64,000 nt of DNA from Tillus elongatus (GCA_964006375.1 OZ023267.1:18058971-18122970); one strand, 5' to 3'; positions 13,320-31,975 are shown, counted from the stretch's first letter. Made by a program: numbers and translations. Notes: generated from the sequence alone by a model not told the origin.

Positions 13320-13500
13320 TACCAAGGTGCGATATAAATACACTGTAGCTGGTGATTTTAATTTTAGAATTTTTTATCCTATAATGACGCTGACGTTGTC
13401 AGCGAAACGATCCTAAGGTCTTTGAAATATGTGTTGTGGTGATTTTGGTTCTCCAAGTGTACTTATGACTGCTCATCACAGGTTCCAGTTTACACATAGT
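13320..13500 (+). repeat. 3' terminal repeat of PLE-2 with hammerhead-like motif
   Basis: TAATGACGCTGAC-GTT-GTCAGCGAAAC followed by AAGGTC (13380-13420), then TTGTGGTGATTTTGGTTCTC and CAAGTGTACTTATGA. The same terminal repeat closes PLE-1. The stem GCTGAC/GTCAGC is perfect. The CTG of the core reads ATA here, so this copy is probably inactive. Confidence 0.6.
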
Positions 13501-14114
13501 GTTATTATTTCAATACTTATATTACTGGACTCGTTATGTTATGAAAAAAAAGTAACCTTAAAAGTTTGTGATTTTACAAATTAAAGAAAAATCCATATCA
13601 AATTGGATGATTAGCTATTAGATATTTGGTAAAATTGGTATATTTGACAAGTATTCTAATTTAAAGTTTGCAGTTGGTCCGCAAACATCCAGTAGTGGAT
13701 TCGCTTTTTAACAATTTCAAAAAAGATGATGACAGATCTGAAACATTTGGACTTCGTTACGTTTAAGTGTAAGGGTGAATATCATTAACTCTATTTTCTA
13801 ACCAGTATTTTAAAAATTTGCAGATAGTGGCATTTCTCCTACAGATAAATCTCTTATGATCTACACTCTATTGGAAAGTAATTTTTAATTACTAGAACAT
13901 AGAATGTGTGTAGTTTCAAATACATAAGGAGAAAATCATTTTGACTTGATGGCAAAATTCTTTATTTATATGAATAGTACTTTTTTAGAAACATTTCTCA
14001 ATTGCTTTGTAGTAAAGGTAGCTACGACATAAACCAAATAAATTATTAGAATCTACAATGTTTAGTGTTAGGCTTGCTTGTTATATCAACCTCTACAAAA
14101 TATACTCAATAATT
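13501..14114. other. AT-rich stretch, nothing recognised
   Basis: Interior of the fold-back element between the PLE-2 terminal repeat and the right arm. No coding or repeat signal found. Confidence 0.4.
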
Positions 14115-14965
14115 TAAAACAGTACTGGAAATTTAATCATATCTTCCACATAGCTGAGATAATTTATTCTCCACAGAAAGACATTCTCATGGAATGAATT
14201 TAGGGTCCATGACTTGACCACAAAGAAAATATTTCAATTCCTGTGCCCATAAAATTAGAAACGTTATATTACTCGAGTTTTATTGAAAAAATGTAAATTT
14301 TCACCAAATCACCCCTTATTTATCCCCTACTCCTTGGAGCGATCTTACCCAAAAACAACTCCAACCGTCCTTTTGTCAAGTGCTAACTGAATACCAAATT
14401 TGAAGATGGTATCTCAATTCGTTCGAAAGTTATTGCGCCTTTTAACAGACAGACCGACAGACCGCCCTATAGTCATACCGACAGACAAAAAAATTCTTTC
14501 CAGAATCAAATTTTCTATATATTTTTAGACTGTTTACACCGTTTTATCCACACAAAAATTCGAAAATTTTGCCAACAGTATTCCACCTCCACACATTCAA
14601 CCACTAAAGTTTTCTAATAAATAAACGCTAAAACGTTATATTACTCGTGTTTTAACGAAAAAATTTCAGTTTTTACCAAATCACCCCCCATTCATCTCCT
14701 ACCCCCTAAAGCGATTTTAACCAAAAACATTCCGAACAGTTCGTTTGTGAGTGCTAACTGTATACCATATTTGAAGACGACATCTCAATTCGTTCTAAAA
14801 TTATCGTGGCTACAAACAGACAGCCATACAGACCGGCAGACCGACAAAAAAAATCGCTCCCAAATCATGTTTTCTATATGTTTTGATGCTTTGACGACAT
14901 TTGAGCGAAAAAAAAAATTAAATTTTACTTCCACACGTTGTGACGATGTGAAAGTAATAATTATT

Positions 14966-15534
14966 TAATAAGGTTAAGTTTGGTGAAATTTGATATAAAG
15001 TTGAGGCTGTCTTCAAGAAATCTTAATGCGTCTTTATTTAAAATCTACTAAATTATTTTTTTCTTTTTAGAACATTTTTTATTGCTGTTTTTTTCTACTT
15101 GTAGCAAATTTTAGGTAATTAATTTACAAATAAGCGGCACCATAGAGTTACTTTGCAAGTACCAAGACTCAGATTTTCGACAGCTTGCTGGACTTCTCAT
15201 CTCATTATTTTTCATAAGCTGTTCTTGGTACAGTTTTTATTTTATGTCTGTTATATTAATTTACTCCATAAAATGATTTACATTTATACATATTGTCCTT
15301 GAAATGGCGGCACAATATTCTAATACCGGATTTTTGAGAAATACTATAATAACTTGAGCTCATAATAACCCATTAGAAAACTAAATATTATTTTCTTAAA
15401 AGGATTTATTCTTCTTCTTTCTCTTATTTGAGACAAGAATTACTACCACCAGCTTCTAATGTTCCATCACGGATTTTTTTGGTTTTTATATAATAGCATA
15501 TCTGAAATACGTAGTAGTTCAGATATAAAAAAAC
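14966..15534. other. AT-rich stretch, nothing recognised
   Basis: No reading frame, RNA or known repeat supported. Confidence 0.5.
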
Positions 15535-16882
<1,348 letters not shown>

Positions 16883-17178
16883 TTGCACAGATTTAAAAAG
16901 AAAATCTTAATACTTGTAGATTTGGGAGCCATGTATCTTTTTTTGCGTTTTTTGATCGTAGTTTTACTTTTTTAAAGCAACTAATTCTTTTCCAAACAGA
17001 ATACATTTAATTTGTTTTGCAGAACACGAATTAGGACAGGGTCGTCAAAGTCGTCAAGCAAAGTGATCTATTTGTTTCTTTTCTTTGATACTGTAACTAT
17101 ACTCATAATTTTGATAACGAAAATCTAATAAGTTTATGCTGCATTTAATGAATTTATTAAAATTATGTTATGTATTTT

Positions 17179-18722
<1,544 letters not shown>

Positions 18723-21336
18723 TATTCAAGAATGTGTTTTAAATTTGAAATGTTATGGGTTTTTTTAAGTTTTAATGATAGCGATTTGGAGATCTAATCT
18801 ACAGCTACTACAAAAAAAAAACACCAACAACTAAAAAAGAAGAACTTGAATGATACTTTTGTTAGTTGCAATAATGGGCCTTACTAAGTGATTATTTCAT
18901 ATAACAAAATTAAGACCCATTCGAAACTCAAACAGTTCTCAAAGACTTGATTCAATAACTTTTAAATTTAAAAATTGCCGGTTTCCATTGCATTTTATTA
19001 CGGAAATCTTAGTTTACAAAAATGAAACACATAATTTTACAAATTTTTATTTATTTAATTCACATTTATTTACAATACTCTAAAATTAATTCATCATATC
19101 TGCACCAAACACGTATGTACATAATTTTACAAATATAAAAGTACAAAATAAACACAAACAAGGTAAAAAAATCTCAATTTTGTTATAGGAAATGTAACAA
19201 TAAAGACAGTACGAATGAGCTTTGGATGATAAAAGCAATGTTTGAAGAATGTTAGTACAACATACTAAAAATACTATAGTAATGATAACTTATGTTAATA
19301 AATAGAAAGAGATAAAATAAAAATTAAAATAAGAGAATAAAAAACAAAACAAAAAGTGTGTAATAACAAAGATTACATTATAATGACTTATTTTTGTTTC
19401 TTGGATAAATTTTGGTCAATGGTTTGATTATAGCGAATAACTATTTAGTTTATTAAGGTAGAAAACTTTTTTTAGTGTGGTAACATTCAAGTAATGGTAA
19501 CTTATTATGGTAACATGTTATTTACATGCACGAACTTGACTAGACTAGAAATCAATTACAATAGATTAGTAGTTTATTTTTGAAAATATGTTTTGAAAAT
19601 AAATAGAAGGGTGAAAGTAAATACAAACATGATTAGAATATCATACAAAACAAGTTAAAACATTTACGTAACAAATTTAAAAGAAGAATAGGAAAAAACT
19701 TTTACAAGGAATTAAAATATATCTTTTCGACGTTAACATATAAGATAATCTAATCTTTGTCTGTTTTGTTTATTTCCGCCTTAGTGAAGTCTGTAAATGT
19801 TTTTGTTGCAGATTGGCAACATTGTATTTAGTTTTAGTTTTGACATAGATACTTTTTTAATATTGCATTTGACAGTTGTTTCACTTTAAAAACATTCCAG
19901 GTAAAACATATAAAATATAGAATATGTTCCTTATGGTTTAGTGAAATGCTTTTAAAATCTAATATTTTAGTTAAAGAAATAAACATGCATTGCCTTGGAT
20001 ATAATCTTCCATCTAATGAGAAAAAACCATCGTAGAAATGCAAGTATATATTTATGTATTCGCTATAATCTGCCTTAAATATGTAAAGCTTGCTTATATC
20101 CTGTTAGTTAAAAACTCAACACATAAATTGTCATTTTTAAAGCTTTCAAAAACATCTGCTAAATATTATCACTTTAGGATATAGTTAACTATTAATATTT
20201 GAAAGGGTAGGACCTAGAAAAATCTAACATTTCTTGTATAGTTACTTTTAGGTGCTGAATGTCATTCATAATCATAAAATAAGATAAACATCTGAAACAA
20301 GCATTTTTTAAATGAAACATTTTTGAATACACAAACAAATCATTGGAAAGGTTCTATATACTAATTAGGTTACTTAATTTATGAAAAATATCAATGCCGT
20401 CTTAAAGTACTTCGCCATTAGGCTGATTATTTTTCAAACATATAGGGATCGCTGTATACTCTTCCTAATGTTGTTGTTAAAACTGCTTTCAGATGTCATT
20501 TATTTATGTGTTTATTTATCTATTTATGTTAATTTTGAATAGCGAAATTTTAAATATATCCTATAAACTACATAGCGACCATCTAATAAAAAGAGATTTA
20601 GACGAAAATCATAAAAATAGCGCAAGTATATATATAACCGATGCCAAGAGGTGATATTTCTGTTATACATTAAATAAAATTCAACAAAAAACTTAAACAT
20701 TCTAAGAAATAGACTATTTAGCTAAGGAGCTTCATACAACTGCTCGTTTATCTTATTGAAGACATAACATACTTTTTAAGATGATTTCATTTTATAGGCC
20801 ATCAGTGGATGAAAACGAATAAATTTATGTTTTTGCGGTCTGAGGAGTTTGGGGTAAATGTATGGTTGGCAGCATATTTGTTTTTCGTGGCTTTACACCA
20901 TGTTTTACAAACAAGCGTAAGCTGCTGGATAACATCATTTAAATGAATGAGACTGTTCTAATCAAATCACAGAACTAACCAAATATCAAAAAAGATGAAT
21001 TGCAAGTGACTTTACTTGAGTGAGATGTTAATTAAAAAAAAAATGCTTCAGTTCAGGTTCCAAGAAACATAAAAGCCTCTTTTCCCGAAGATTGAACTCT
21101 TATTTCGTCAATTTACAAAACATCATGCCAAGCTTTAATTATATAGAAGTAGACAATTATATAGAATAGGTTACCATCAGACTTGACTTTCTGTGCCATT
21201 TACGAAATTGATATATAACACTTGCTAACACAATCGATGTGACGTGTGTCCTGCTGTTAGTAAGAAAATACAGAAATTAAGCTGAACTTAAACATTATTG
21301 AGTAATGTTGGTTGTTTGACTTCATTTAAAAAAAAG
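18723..21336. other. 2.6 kb AT-rich stretch with nothing recognised
   Basis: Very AT-rich. The short open frames carry no recognisable domain and there is no clear repeat. It lies downstream of the minus-strand host gene's 3' exon. The longest gap in the window without an assigned feature. Confidence 0.5.
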
Positions 21337-22905
<1,569 letters not shown>

Positions 22906-23411
22906 TTTTATGAAAATAAAATAATTGAGCCTAAACTTCTAAGAGTCCAAAAGGCGTAAAATAATTTTAATTTTAAACTAAACCTGTAATTAGGCAAAGG
23001 AAAGCTCTAAATAAGCATAAGCATATAATATAGTGGAAGATAACTACTTTAGGCATTAAAAAACGCTAACTTGCAATTTTTTTTAATTTCATCTCGCAAA
23101 GTTTTGGTGACTCCTGAATTTAGATTAAAAAATTAAAAATAGCGAGACTAAAGGTTTTAACATAAAGACGGCATTATATGTAACCTATACCAGCATTAAG
23201 ATAATATTAAATGGTGAGGTCGATTACTAAATCTTTAACCTGTAGTTCTGGTCAATCATTTAGCTCAAATGTCACCAAGACAGATCATTTTGAAAAAGTT
23301 TAATTCAATATTTTTGCAACTAATGCATAATAAGACCATACCCTTTCAAAACAGCTGTTGAGTGCAGCACCAAAAAGCACTCTATTTTATAAGATCTTCA
23401 AGCTATTCCCT
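22906..23411. other. Presumed 3' UTR and downstream DNA of the minus-strand host gene
   Basis: AT-rich. No exact AATAAA was found on the minus strand near the stop, so the transcript end is not placed. Confidence 0.35.
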
Positions 23412-23807
23412 TTATGCATGAGCGTATCCAGTAAAGCCACCCCCAATGTGTCCACCATAGGCAGAAGGTGGTAACTGAACTGCCTGGTGTGTAACCACAT
23501 TAGCACCTACATTTCCACCCACACTAGCATGGGCACCACCGTTCCCAGCGCTACCTCCCAGTAGAGACCCAAGGTTGAAACCCTTAAAACCCCCGCTAGA
23601 CGAACCACTGGTCAATTTGGATGTGACCACGTTGAGCAGTGGTGCAGCTGCTTGAAGTTTTTGTCCAATTACCCCTGAAATGATGCCGGAAAGTGATACA
23701 ATCGGGTCCTTTGGTGCTTCGATGCCTGCGGCTTTGTTTTTGGCTATGTTAGTGTGATCTAACTGGTCGATCCAGGATGTCTTCTGGTCGAGGAATGAAT
23801 TTATTTT
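23412..23807 (-). CDS. Host secreted-protein gene, exon 3 (terminal, Gly/Ala-rich)
   Basis: Terminal coding exon, 131 codons plus TAA. The acceptor on the minus strand is CTTCCTTCACAG. The first residues are K-I-N-S-F-L-D-Q-K-T-S-W, followed by a polar helix-like stretch, a small/hydrophobic segment (SLSGIISGVIGQKLQAAAP), then a low-complexity Gly/Ser/Ala/Val tail ending G-Y-A-H-A. It is phase 0 with exon 2 across a 5.7-kb intron. The Gly-rich tail suits an extracellular structural or adhesive protein, but I recognise no named family. Intact, with codon use unlike the surrounding repeats. Confidence 0.75.
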   Translation of the reverse strand, partial: KINSFLDQKTSWIDQLDHTNIAKNKAAGIEAPKDPIVSLSGIISGVIGQKLQAAAPLLNVVTSKLTSGSSSGGFKGFNLGSLLGGSAGNGGAHASVGGNVGANVVTHQAVQLPPSAYGGHIGGGFTGYAHA

Positions 23808-24123
23808 CTGTGAAGGAAGCGAGTTTTATACAATGATTATTATTGTGCAAATAATGGCTGATGAATGTGTTGCTGTGAAGGTGATATGTTATTTACAAGA
23901 TACTCAAAATCGCTATAAATAAAATCCTAAAAATATGGGTTATTTGTTTTTTGCAAATAATTGGTGTGAGTTATGTAACAGAAAATTTACCAATTAACAG
24001 CTCTGCCAAATTAAGTTTTTAGGCAAAAAACAACTTATGAATATGTTATTTCATATAAATGTCATTCAGTGGGCTGTATCTTAAAATATTATTTCTGAAC
24101 CTCAACAAGGCTGGGTTTGACAT

Positions 24124-24420
24124 GGTTAGATGAATAACTCAAAGACTTTTCTACCAGGTATGACGTTTAATTTATAACACGCTACGTGTTTCGACCCTTA
24201 TCGATCCATCTTCAGGGGTTAAGACCTAGAGTGTAAAAAGTTTGTTCTCAGAAACTATGTATCTGATAGGTCTAACATGCGAGGTACTACACTGCAACTA
24301 CAGAAAAATACGAAGTCTAACAAAACCTAACGTCAAACATCAAAAACTAGCCCTAACAGCCATGCAAAGTTGAACTGACAGTGTGTCAGGAGTTCTAAAA
24401 TGTTTTACAAACATTAATAA
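24124..24420 (-). repeat. PLE-4 terminal repeat, inverted copy
   Basis: Inverted match to 28690-28985: AGACTTTTCTACCAG, GGGGTTAAGACCTAGA, TGACGTTAGG-type text (inverted), and CTAACAGCCATGCAAA. On the minus strand it holds CTGAAGATGGATCGATAAGG followed by GTCGAAAC, the family's hammerhead-like spot. It forms the outer left end of the inverted PLE-4 composite. Confidence 0.65.
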
Positions 24421-24702
24421 ACTACGTTGATATCCACCGTTGAAGACTTGATTGACTTGTCCTGGTGCTAACAGTCGATTACAAAAAGAGCTCGATTTTT
24501 AAACTCATCATAATTTGAGAGATGGTCTAACATGTTTTTATAACAAAAAAACTTTTTTGAAAATCTGTGTAGGCTTCAACATATTTAGATTTCTCAAAAT
24601 CCATATTCAGAGATTCATAAGGGTAACATTCTGAAAATTTAGTTGTCTTAGAAGTAAGACGTGCTTCAGTCTGCTCTTGAGTATCCAAATTTTTAAATAA
24701 AA

Positions 24703-25154
24703 ATGGTTTCATCAAGTGATGTGTGTTACCAGCAAATTAAAGACAACTTCTGGTATGGTCTATGTGGAGACTTTAAATTACTTATCGATAGGAATACTGG
24801 CTATTTCAATGCAAGAAACTTGTGTAAGAGTTGTGAGAAAAGATTGAGTCATTGGTTGGAAAATAAGAACACTAAAGAGCTGATTACCTATTACAACAAC
24901 AAGCTAGAGTCACATTTAAGTCTCATCTAGGGTTCCAGGATTTCGGCCCCCTAGATGAGCCGCAAAGAACAGCTCAATTAACACCAACAACCGCTACATA
25001 CTTGGTAGACTTTGGTGCAACACAGGCTGAAAACAACTCGATATCTTGTACATATGTGTGTAAAGATTTGATACTAAATTTGGCCTGTTGGATATCCATA
25101 TTCAATTTTAAACTATATAATTGGGAAATATTGAAAAGTTTAATATACGACTAG
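24703..25154 (+). pseudogene. KilA-N / MSV199-like gene fragment, of probable large-DNA-virus origin
   Basis: The first 75 codons look like a KilA-N DNA-binding domain: a W-Y-G followed by G-D-F, then T-G-Y-F-N-A-R-N-L-C and a later S-H-W-L and K-E-L-I. After a stop at 24928-24930 a second frame (about 24931-25154) resembles the MSV199-type region that often follows KilA-N, with a L-A-C-W-I-S core. Such pairs are typical of insect large DNA viruses such as iridoviruses and entomopoxviruses. A frame break separates the two parts, so it is a relic. A short minus-strand frame (24527-24712) of unknown nature starts divergently. The block lies within an inverted PLE composite. Confidence 0.5.
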
Positions 25155-25433
25155 AAACTCTTAAAATAATAGAAGACATCAGTAGTGTAATTAATGGCTC
25201 ATTAATAGAACTGAGGTTTAAGTTTTTTTTTTAATTTAGATATGTTTATAGCCAATATTATAGCAGAATTATCTAGATATAAGAGTATTCCGATTCTCCC
25301 CTTGTATGTTTTTCATTGCAAAACAAAAATATCGAGAAGACCTATATACACTCTGCAAATTTCTTTCAAAATATATCAACAAGTAATTCAAAATATGTAA
25401 TTAGATTCTGAACGACAATAAGTCCGGGTTTGA

Positions 25434-26103
25434 CGTGACTAAATGGAAGGCCTTTTAATGATTCCCTTTAATCATGTTTTACAAATATACATTTAAAACG
25501 GGACCAAAGTCCCACAAAAGGCAATACCCTGATGGAGTCAAAGTACATGTTAAAGAGTTAAGTTAAGCAACTAGTTAAAAGCAAAAAGACAAGCAGAACA
25601 TAAAAGGCAAGCAGGCTGCACAGCAGAGCAGAACCCCCTGAAAACATCTGAACAAGTGTAAATTCAAAAATAAAACTGAAAGAAAGCAGGTGCCAATTAG
25701 GCAGTTGATACTAATTCCTGTCTTTAGTTACACAAAATGTGCTGTATACGATGTTGCCCAAGTTTTAGTTTTTCATCTATTGTCTTCAGATTTACAGACA
25801 AAAACAGCATTGAACGAGGAAACAGAAACATCACCAGACTTGAAGCAGCTAGAGATGAAATATAAACGACGCTTATTTTTTATTTTATCAAAGCAGAAAA
25901 ACGGAGTCTCTGCACAAAAACAAGACCTAAATGATGACTGAGAATGAAAACGATAGTGACAGAAGTGGCAGATAAACACTGGCAAAGGGAAAACTGTCAA
26001 TTACAAGAACAGAAAGAGATCAAAGAACAACGAAACCAAGCTTGCTTAGCTCCATGGTTGGAATCGATCATCAATGAGCAGGAGCACTATTATATCTATA
26101 ACT
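25434..26103 (-). repeat. PLE-4 3' region, inverted copy (left arm)
   Basis: Inverted similarity to 28105-28700: CATTTAAAACGGGAC, CTGATGGAGTCAAAGTA, GATGTTGCCCAA, CATCACCAGACTTGAAGCAG. It is the non-coding tail of the minus-strand PLE-4 copy, and its outer end carries a second terminal-repeat border (GGGTTTGACGTGACTAAATG). Confidence 0.7.
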
Positions 26104-26703
26104 CTATTTTATCAGGTTTCTGTATGTAAAAGGAAAGTTCACAGCACTGGTGCTGGAAACGTTAAAAACATTTTTGTCGGAGCCATTTATGTATTTGTAA
26201 ATCTCCATTTCCTCCAGGGCGAATTGTTCGGTACCAAAACTTGATGGGTGAAGGATCCTGGCGTTGCTCGCCTTGTCGAAGGTGTGGCCGCTCTCTCTCT
26301 CTCTCAGATGGCAGCCGAAAACTGAAGTGATGATGTCAGCATTATTTCTGCTTCGCAGATCTTCAGAGACTCTGGTATCCAGCGCTCTTCCTGTTCTTCC
26401 TATATATACGGTGCTACATTGGGGACCACCGAAGGTGAGACAGTATACCACTGACTTCTTCAGGTGGGGAATATAATCTTTATTGTGAACCAAAATGTTC
26501 TTAATGGTATCTTTTGACTTGTATGCGAATTTGATGTTCTCTCTCTTCAAGACACGAGAGACTGCAGCAGTGATGGGGCCACAGTATGTGAGGGGAAAGT
26601 ATGAAGGACCTTCAGGCTGAGCAGACGAGGGATTTGAGCTTGCTTCCCTCCAGAGCTGACGGCTCTTTTTCTTATCAGTCTGTCTACTAAGCTGGTAGGA
26701 CAA
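26104..26703 (-). pseudogene. PLE-4 GIY-YIG endonuclease region, minus-strand copy
   Basis: About 199 codons open on the minus strand. A linker (ALKRENIKFAYKS-type text) leads to V-Y-C-L-T-F-G-G-P-Q-C-S-T-V-Y-I-G-R-T-G-R, the GIY-YIG nuclease core of PLEs, with R-V-S-E-D-L after it. A cysteine residue expected in the first part is replaced by Phe. It mirrors the plus-strand copy at 27650-28104. The RT part is missing from this arm. Confidence 0.75.
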
Positions 26704-26838
26704 TTATTGTTGACGGCTCATTCTTCCAGTGGTTTTGTTCGTGGGTTGTTTCACGTACAAATTGTTTGGTTCCTTTCGTCTTTCCTGATGTCTAGTGTGA
26801 ATTTTGAGTTCCCGTAGTCGATAAAGAATTCAGTCGCA

Positions 26839-28104
26839 TTGGTCGAGAGACATCGAGAGGATCCGGTCGATAGTGGTTTTTTTGGTTTCTTTCGACGTTT
26901 ACATCTGTTTACTGGTGTCTCGGTCAATCAACTTTTAAGAAATCTTCTTACTTCATCTTCACTTAGTCGGGTGGTTCAGGAAGCACTCAATGCCTTATTC
27001 GGGGTTTGCCTAGCGCAGGATTTCTTTTCTTTCAATGATAGAATTTATGTCCCAATAGACGGCCTCCCAATGGGCAATCCATTGTCTCCCTTGTGCGCGG
27101 AAGTTTTCATAGCCTTCTTTGAGAGGGAATTGGTTTTTAGGGACTTGAATCCATTTAGGGACTTCATTTCATTTTGGGCACAATATGTGGACGACGTGTT
27201 GGTGGTATGGTCAGGTACCTTATAGCAGCTTAACCTGTTCCTGGGTTGGTTGAACGATTTACATGTCAATATTAATTTCACCATGGAACTAGAAGAGATC
27301 GGGTCCATCAGTTTTCTTGATCTGAAGTTAACAAGGAAAGACAACTCAATTGAATTCGATATCTAGAGGAAGCTGACACAAACTGACCACTTAATTCCAT
27401 ATAGATCTTGTCACCACATGTCCCACAAGTTCGCGTCCATTAGATATTCGATAGATATGATGTTTAGAGTCCCACTGTCGGGGAAGAACTTTAATAACGA
27501 GCTCAATGGTATTAAATAACTAACCGTAAACAATTATTTGCCTGTCAGCTTAGTAGACAGACTGATAAGAAAAAAGAACAATCAGTTCTTGCGACAAGCA
27601 AGCTCCAACCTCTCGTCCACTCAGCCTGAAGGTCCTTACTTTCCCCTCACATAGTGTGGCCACATCAATTGCAGTTTTCGTGCCGAGGGAGAAGATTAAA
27701 TTCGCATACAAGTCAAAAGATAACATTAAGAAAATTTTGGTTCACAACAAAGATTATATCCCCACCGAAAAACGGCAGGGGTATACTGTCTCACCTTCGG
27801 TGATCCCCAATGTAGCACCGTTTATATGGAAAAAACTGGAAGAGCCGTGGGTACCAGAGTCTCTGAACAGCTGAGAAGCAGAAATGACTTTGACACATCA
27901 CTTCACTTGAGAGACGGCGACCACACCTTCGACAAGGAGAGCAACGCCAGAATCCTTTACCTATCAAGTTTTGGCACCGAACAATTCGTCCTGGAGAAAA
28001 TGGAGATTTACAAATGCATAAATGGCTCCAACAGCAATGTTCTTAACGTTTCCAGTACCAGCGCTCTGAACTTTTCTTTCACATACAGAAACCTGATAGA
28101 ATAG
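26839..28104 (+). pseudogene. PLE-4: Penelope-like reverse transcriptase plus GIY-YIG endonuclease
   Basis: The plus-strand RT part (26839-27225) carries F-N-D-R-I-Y, D-G-L-P-M-G-N-P-L-S-P-L and the catalytic Y-V-D-D, then V-V-W-S-G-T. Further RT text (F-L-D-L-K-L) continues after a TAG. A final part (27826-28104) is the nuclease, with Y-I-G changed to Y-M-E. Several stops and shifts are spread along it, so it is inactive. PLEs copy themselves by target-primed reverse transcription using this RT-nuclease pair. The RT portion sits between the two inverted nuclease/tail arms. Confidence 0.8.
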
Positions 28105-28985
28105 AGTTTCATAACAGCGCTCCTCCTGATCGATGATCGATTGCAACCATGGAGCTAAGCAAGCTTGGTTTCGTTGTTCTTTGGTCTCTCTGTCCTTGTC
28201 ATTGACAGTTTTCCGCTTGGCAGTGTTCATCTGTCACTTCTGCCTGCCACTTCTGTCGCTTGTCGTTTTCATTCTCAATCGCCATTCTGGTTTTGTTTTT
28301 ACAAGTGCACAGACTCCATCTTACTGCTTTGATAAAATAAAAAATAAGCGTCGTTTATATTCATCGTCTAGCTGCTTCAAGTCTGGTGATGGTTTTTTTC
28401 CTGGTTCAGTGCTGTTTTTGTCTAGAAATCTAAAGGCAATAGATGAAAAACAAAAATTTGGGCAACATCCTATACAGCACATTTTCTGTAACTAAAGACA
28501 GGAATTAGTAGGTATTTCTTTTTGAATTTCCAATGATACAGGAGGTACTGCTCGGCTGTGCCGCCTGTTTGCTTTTTATGTTGTGCTTGTTTTTTGATTT
28601 TAACTAGAGTTTTTAACATTTACTTTGACTCCATCAGAGTATTGTCTTTGTGGAACTTGAGTCCCGTTTTAAATGTATATTTGTAAAATATTTTATAACT
28701 TCTGACACTGTCAGTTTAATTTTGCATGACTGTTAGGGCTGGTTTTTGATGTTTGACGTTAGCTTTAGTTAGACTCTGTGCTTTTCTGTAGTTGCAGTGT
28801 AGTTGCTGGCATGTTAGACCTACCAGAAACAGGGTTTTTGACAACCAACTTTTTACATTCTAGGTCTTAACCCCTGAGGATGCTTCTATAAGTGCCGAAA
28901 CGCGTAGGGTTTTATACAGTAAACGTATTAACTGGTAGAAAAGCCTTTTAATTATTCCTCTAACCGTATCTTAAAATGAATTTAT
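28105..28985 (+). repeat. PLE-4 3' region and terminal repeat (right arm)
   Basis: Non-coding tail of PLE-4, ending in the terminal repeat with TAGGTCTTAACCCCTGAGGA, TGCCGAAACGCG, then CTGGTAGAAAAGCC. CTGAGGA followed by a short stem and CGAAACG is the hammerhead-like signature also seen at 48068. It mirrors 24124-24420 plus 25434-26103. Confidence 0.65.
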
Positions 28986-29507
28986 TTTTGAACCAGGAAA
29001 ATTGGACTAAATCGTCATATTTTTTTATTAATTCTTTGCAGCAGATGGTCGAAGTCATATTGTGAGACATCGTATGTTAGAAAAGTTTCATTTGCATTTT
29101 AATCGTTAAAAAAACTAAATTTGGAAAGTTGTGTTTTTAAAAATGCAGCATGTAAAGTTTAATATCAAAAATTATGCATTTGTTTATAACATTGTTCTTA
29201 GCTGTATATCCAGATATTACATAACAGTTTATTCATTTTTCACTCAAAACTCATTTTCACGATTGATATTTTACTGAGTTTGATTAAAAAGAAGCAAAAA
29301 AATTCAAGAATTTTGAAGAAAGTTTGATAAGTTACTACTGAGAAATTATTTACTAGCCTTTTAAAAAAATGGTAAGTTAAAACTTTAAAAGCTGTGACAC
29401 CCCCTTTAGTTAATAACGATATTTAATCAAAATAAAAAACTGCAGAAATCATTACTTCTTGAGGATTTTACCGATAAAAAATTCTACTTTTCTTCAGTCA
29501 TACTTAC
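28986..29507. other. Intronic AT-rich DNA beside exon 2
   Basis: No feature apart from the exon 2 donor at its right border. Confidence 0.5.
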
Positions 29508-29600
29508 ATTAAACACAAACCCTAATAGAGCATTTTTTACACCGAATTTGGGATCTTCTACTTTCCTTTTGTCTCTGCTTGTGTCGTCTGAATCAAAGTC
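29508..29600 (-). CDS. Host secreted-protein gene, exon 2
   Basis: A 93-base, 31-codon exon. The minus strand shows a long T-rich tract and CAG just before G-A-C (D-F-D-S-D-D), and GTAAGT directly after the last codon AAT. The peptide is acidic, then basic (R-D-K-R-K), and ends N-A-L-L-G-F-V-F-N. Both borders are phase 0, matching exon 1 and exon 3. The K-R site could be a proprotein cleavage point, but this is only a motif. Introns of 29.9 kb and 5.7 kb flank it. Confidence 0.75.
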
Positions 29601-29679
29601 CTGAAAAAAATAAAGTACATATTAGATAATTTTAATCAACAGGTAGCTAAATATATTGGTGAGATTTGTTTAAAAAATG

Positions 29680-29813
<134 letters not shown>

Positions 29814-30005
29814 GTGTGTATACATATACATAATATATAATATACAATGTGTCGCCGGATGGACTGAACAAGAGGAAAACATTTTTATTTGTAACTTTAC
29901 GAGAAACTGTCATTCTTTATAAATTTTTTTTGCTTGTCTCAAAGACAGAAATTTTAGAAAAAAACCTAAAAAAATTATTTAGAAGCTGATAAAATTTAAA
30001 CTTTC

Positions 30006-30720
<715 letters not shown>

Positions 30721-31318
30721 GTAATCAAGTTATAAACGAGCGTCACTAGACAGTTTTCGGATCGCTTGTATCAGGATCACATGAACACTTAGGCATTGTT
30801 TGAAATTAATGTCTTGAATGCGAGAAGAATCTTTGGTCCTGACATCTAGCAGTGAAAAGCGTAAACATTAAGCCTAAATATTCAGAATATTTTTCAATTC
30901 TTATTAATTATTTAAAATAGCTGAACCTAAAATGTCTAGCATGTAGTTTTAACAATGGTTCTGTATTTTAAATGCTTTTATCATAAAGATTCTAATACTT
31001 TACTTTTATTATATAATTATTTAAGTCGTTGGTGATACAATTTTTTTTTTTTTTTTTAATCGAACATTCATTATATTATTGCATCTTTGTCTTTTTCATC
31101 GAAATAAAATGCATGTTTGTAAGAAAAATAATTCGGGAAGCAGCAAGTGCGTTATGGTAGCGAACTTTTATTAAATGCTTTTAATTTCAATAGCTCAATT
31201 CGTTATTAACCCAAGGTTCGTTGGCCAGGAAACTAGTTTTTTTTCTGGAACACTTTAGGTTATCGGAAAATTTTTGTACATGTTCTAACAATAAAGTTGT
31301 TTTGATGAAATGTGGTAC

Positions 31319-31975
<657 letters not shown>

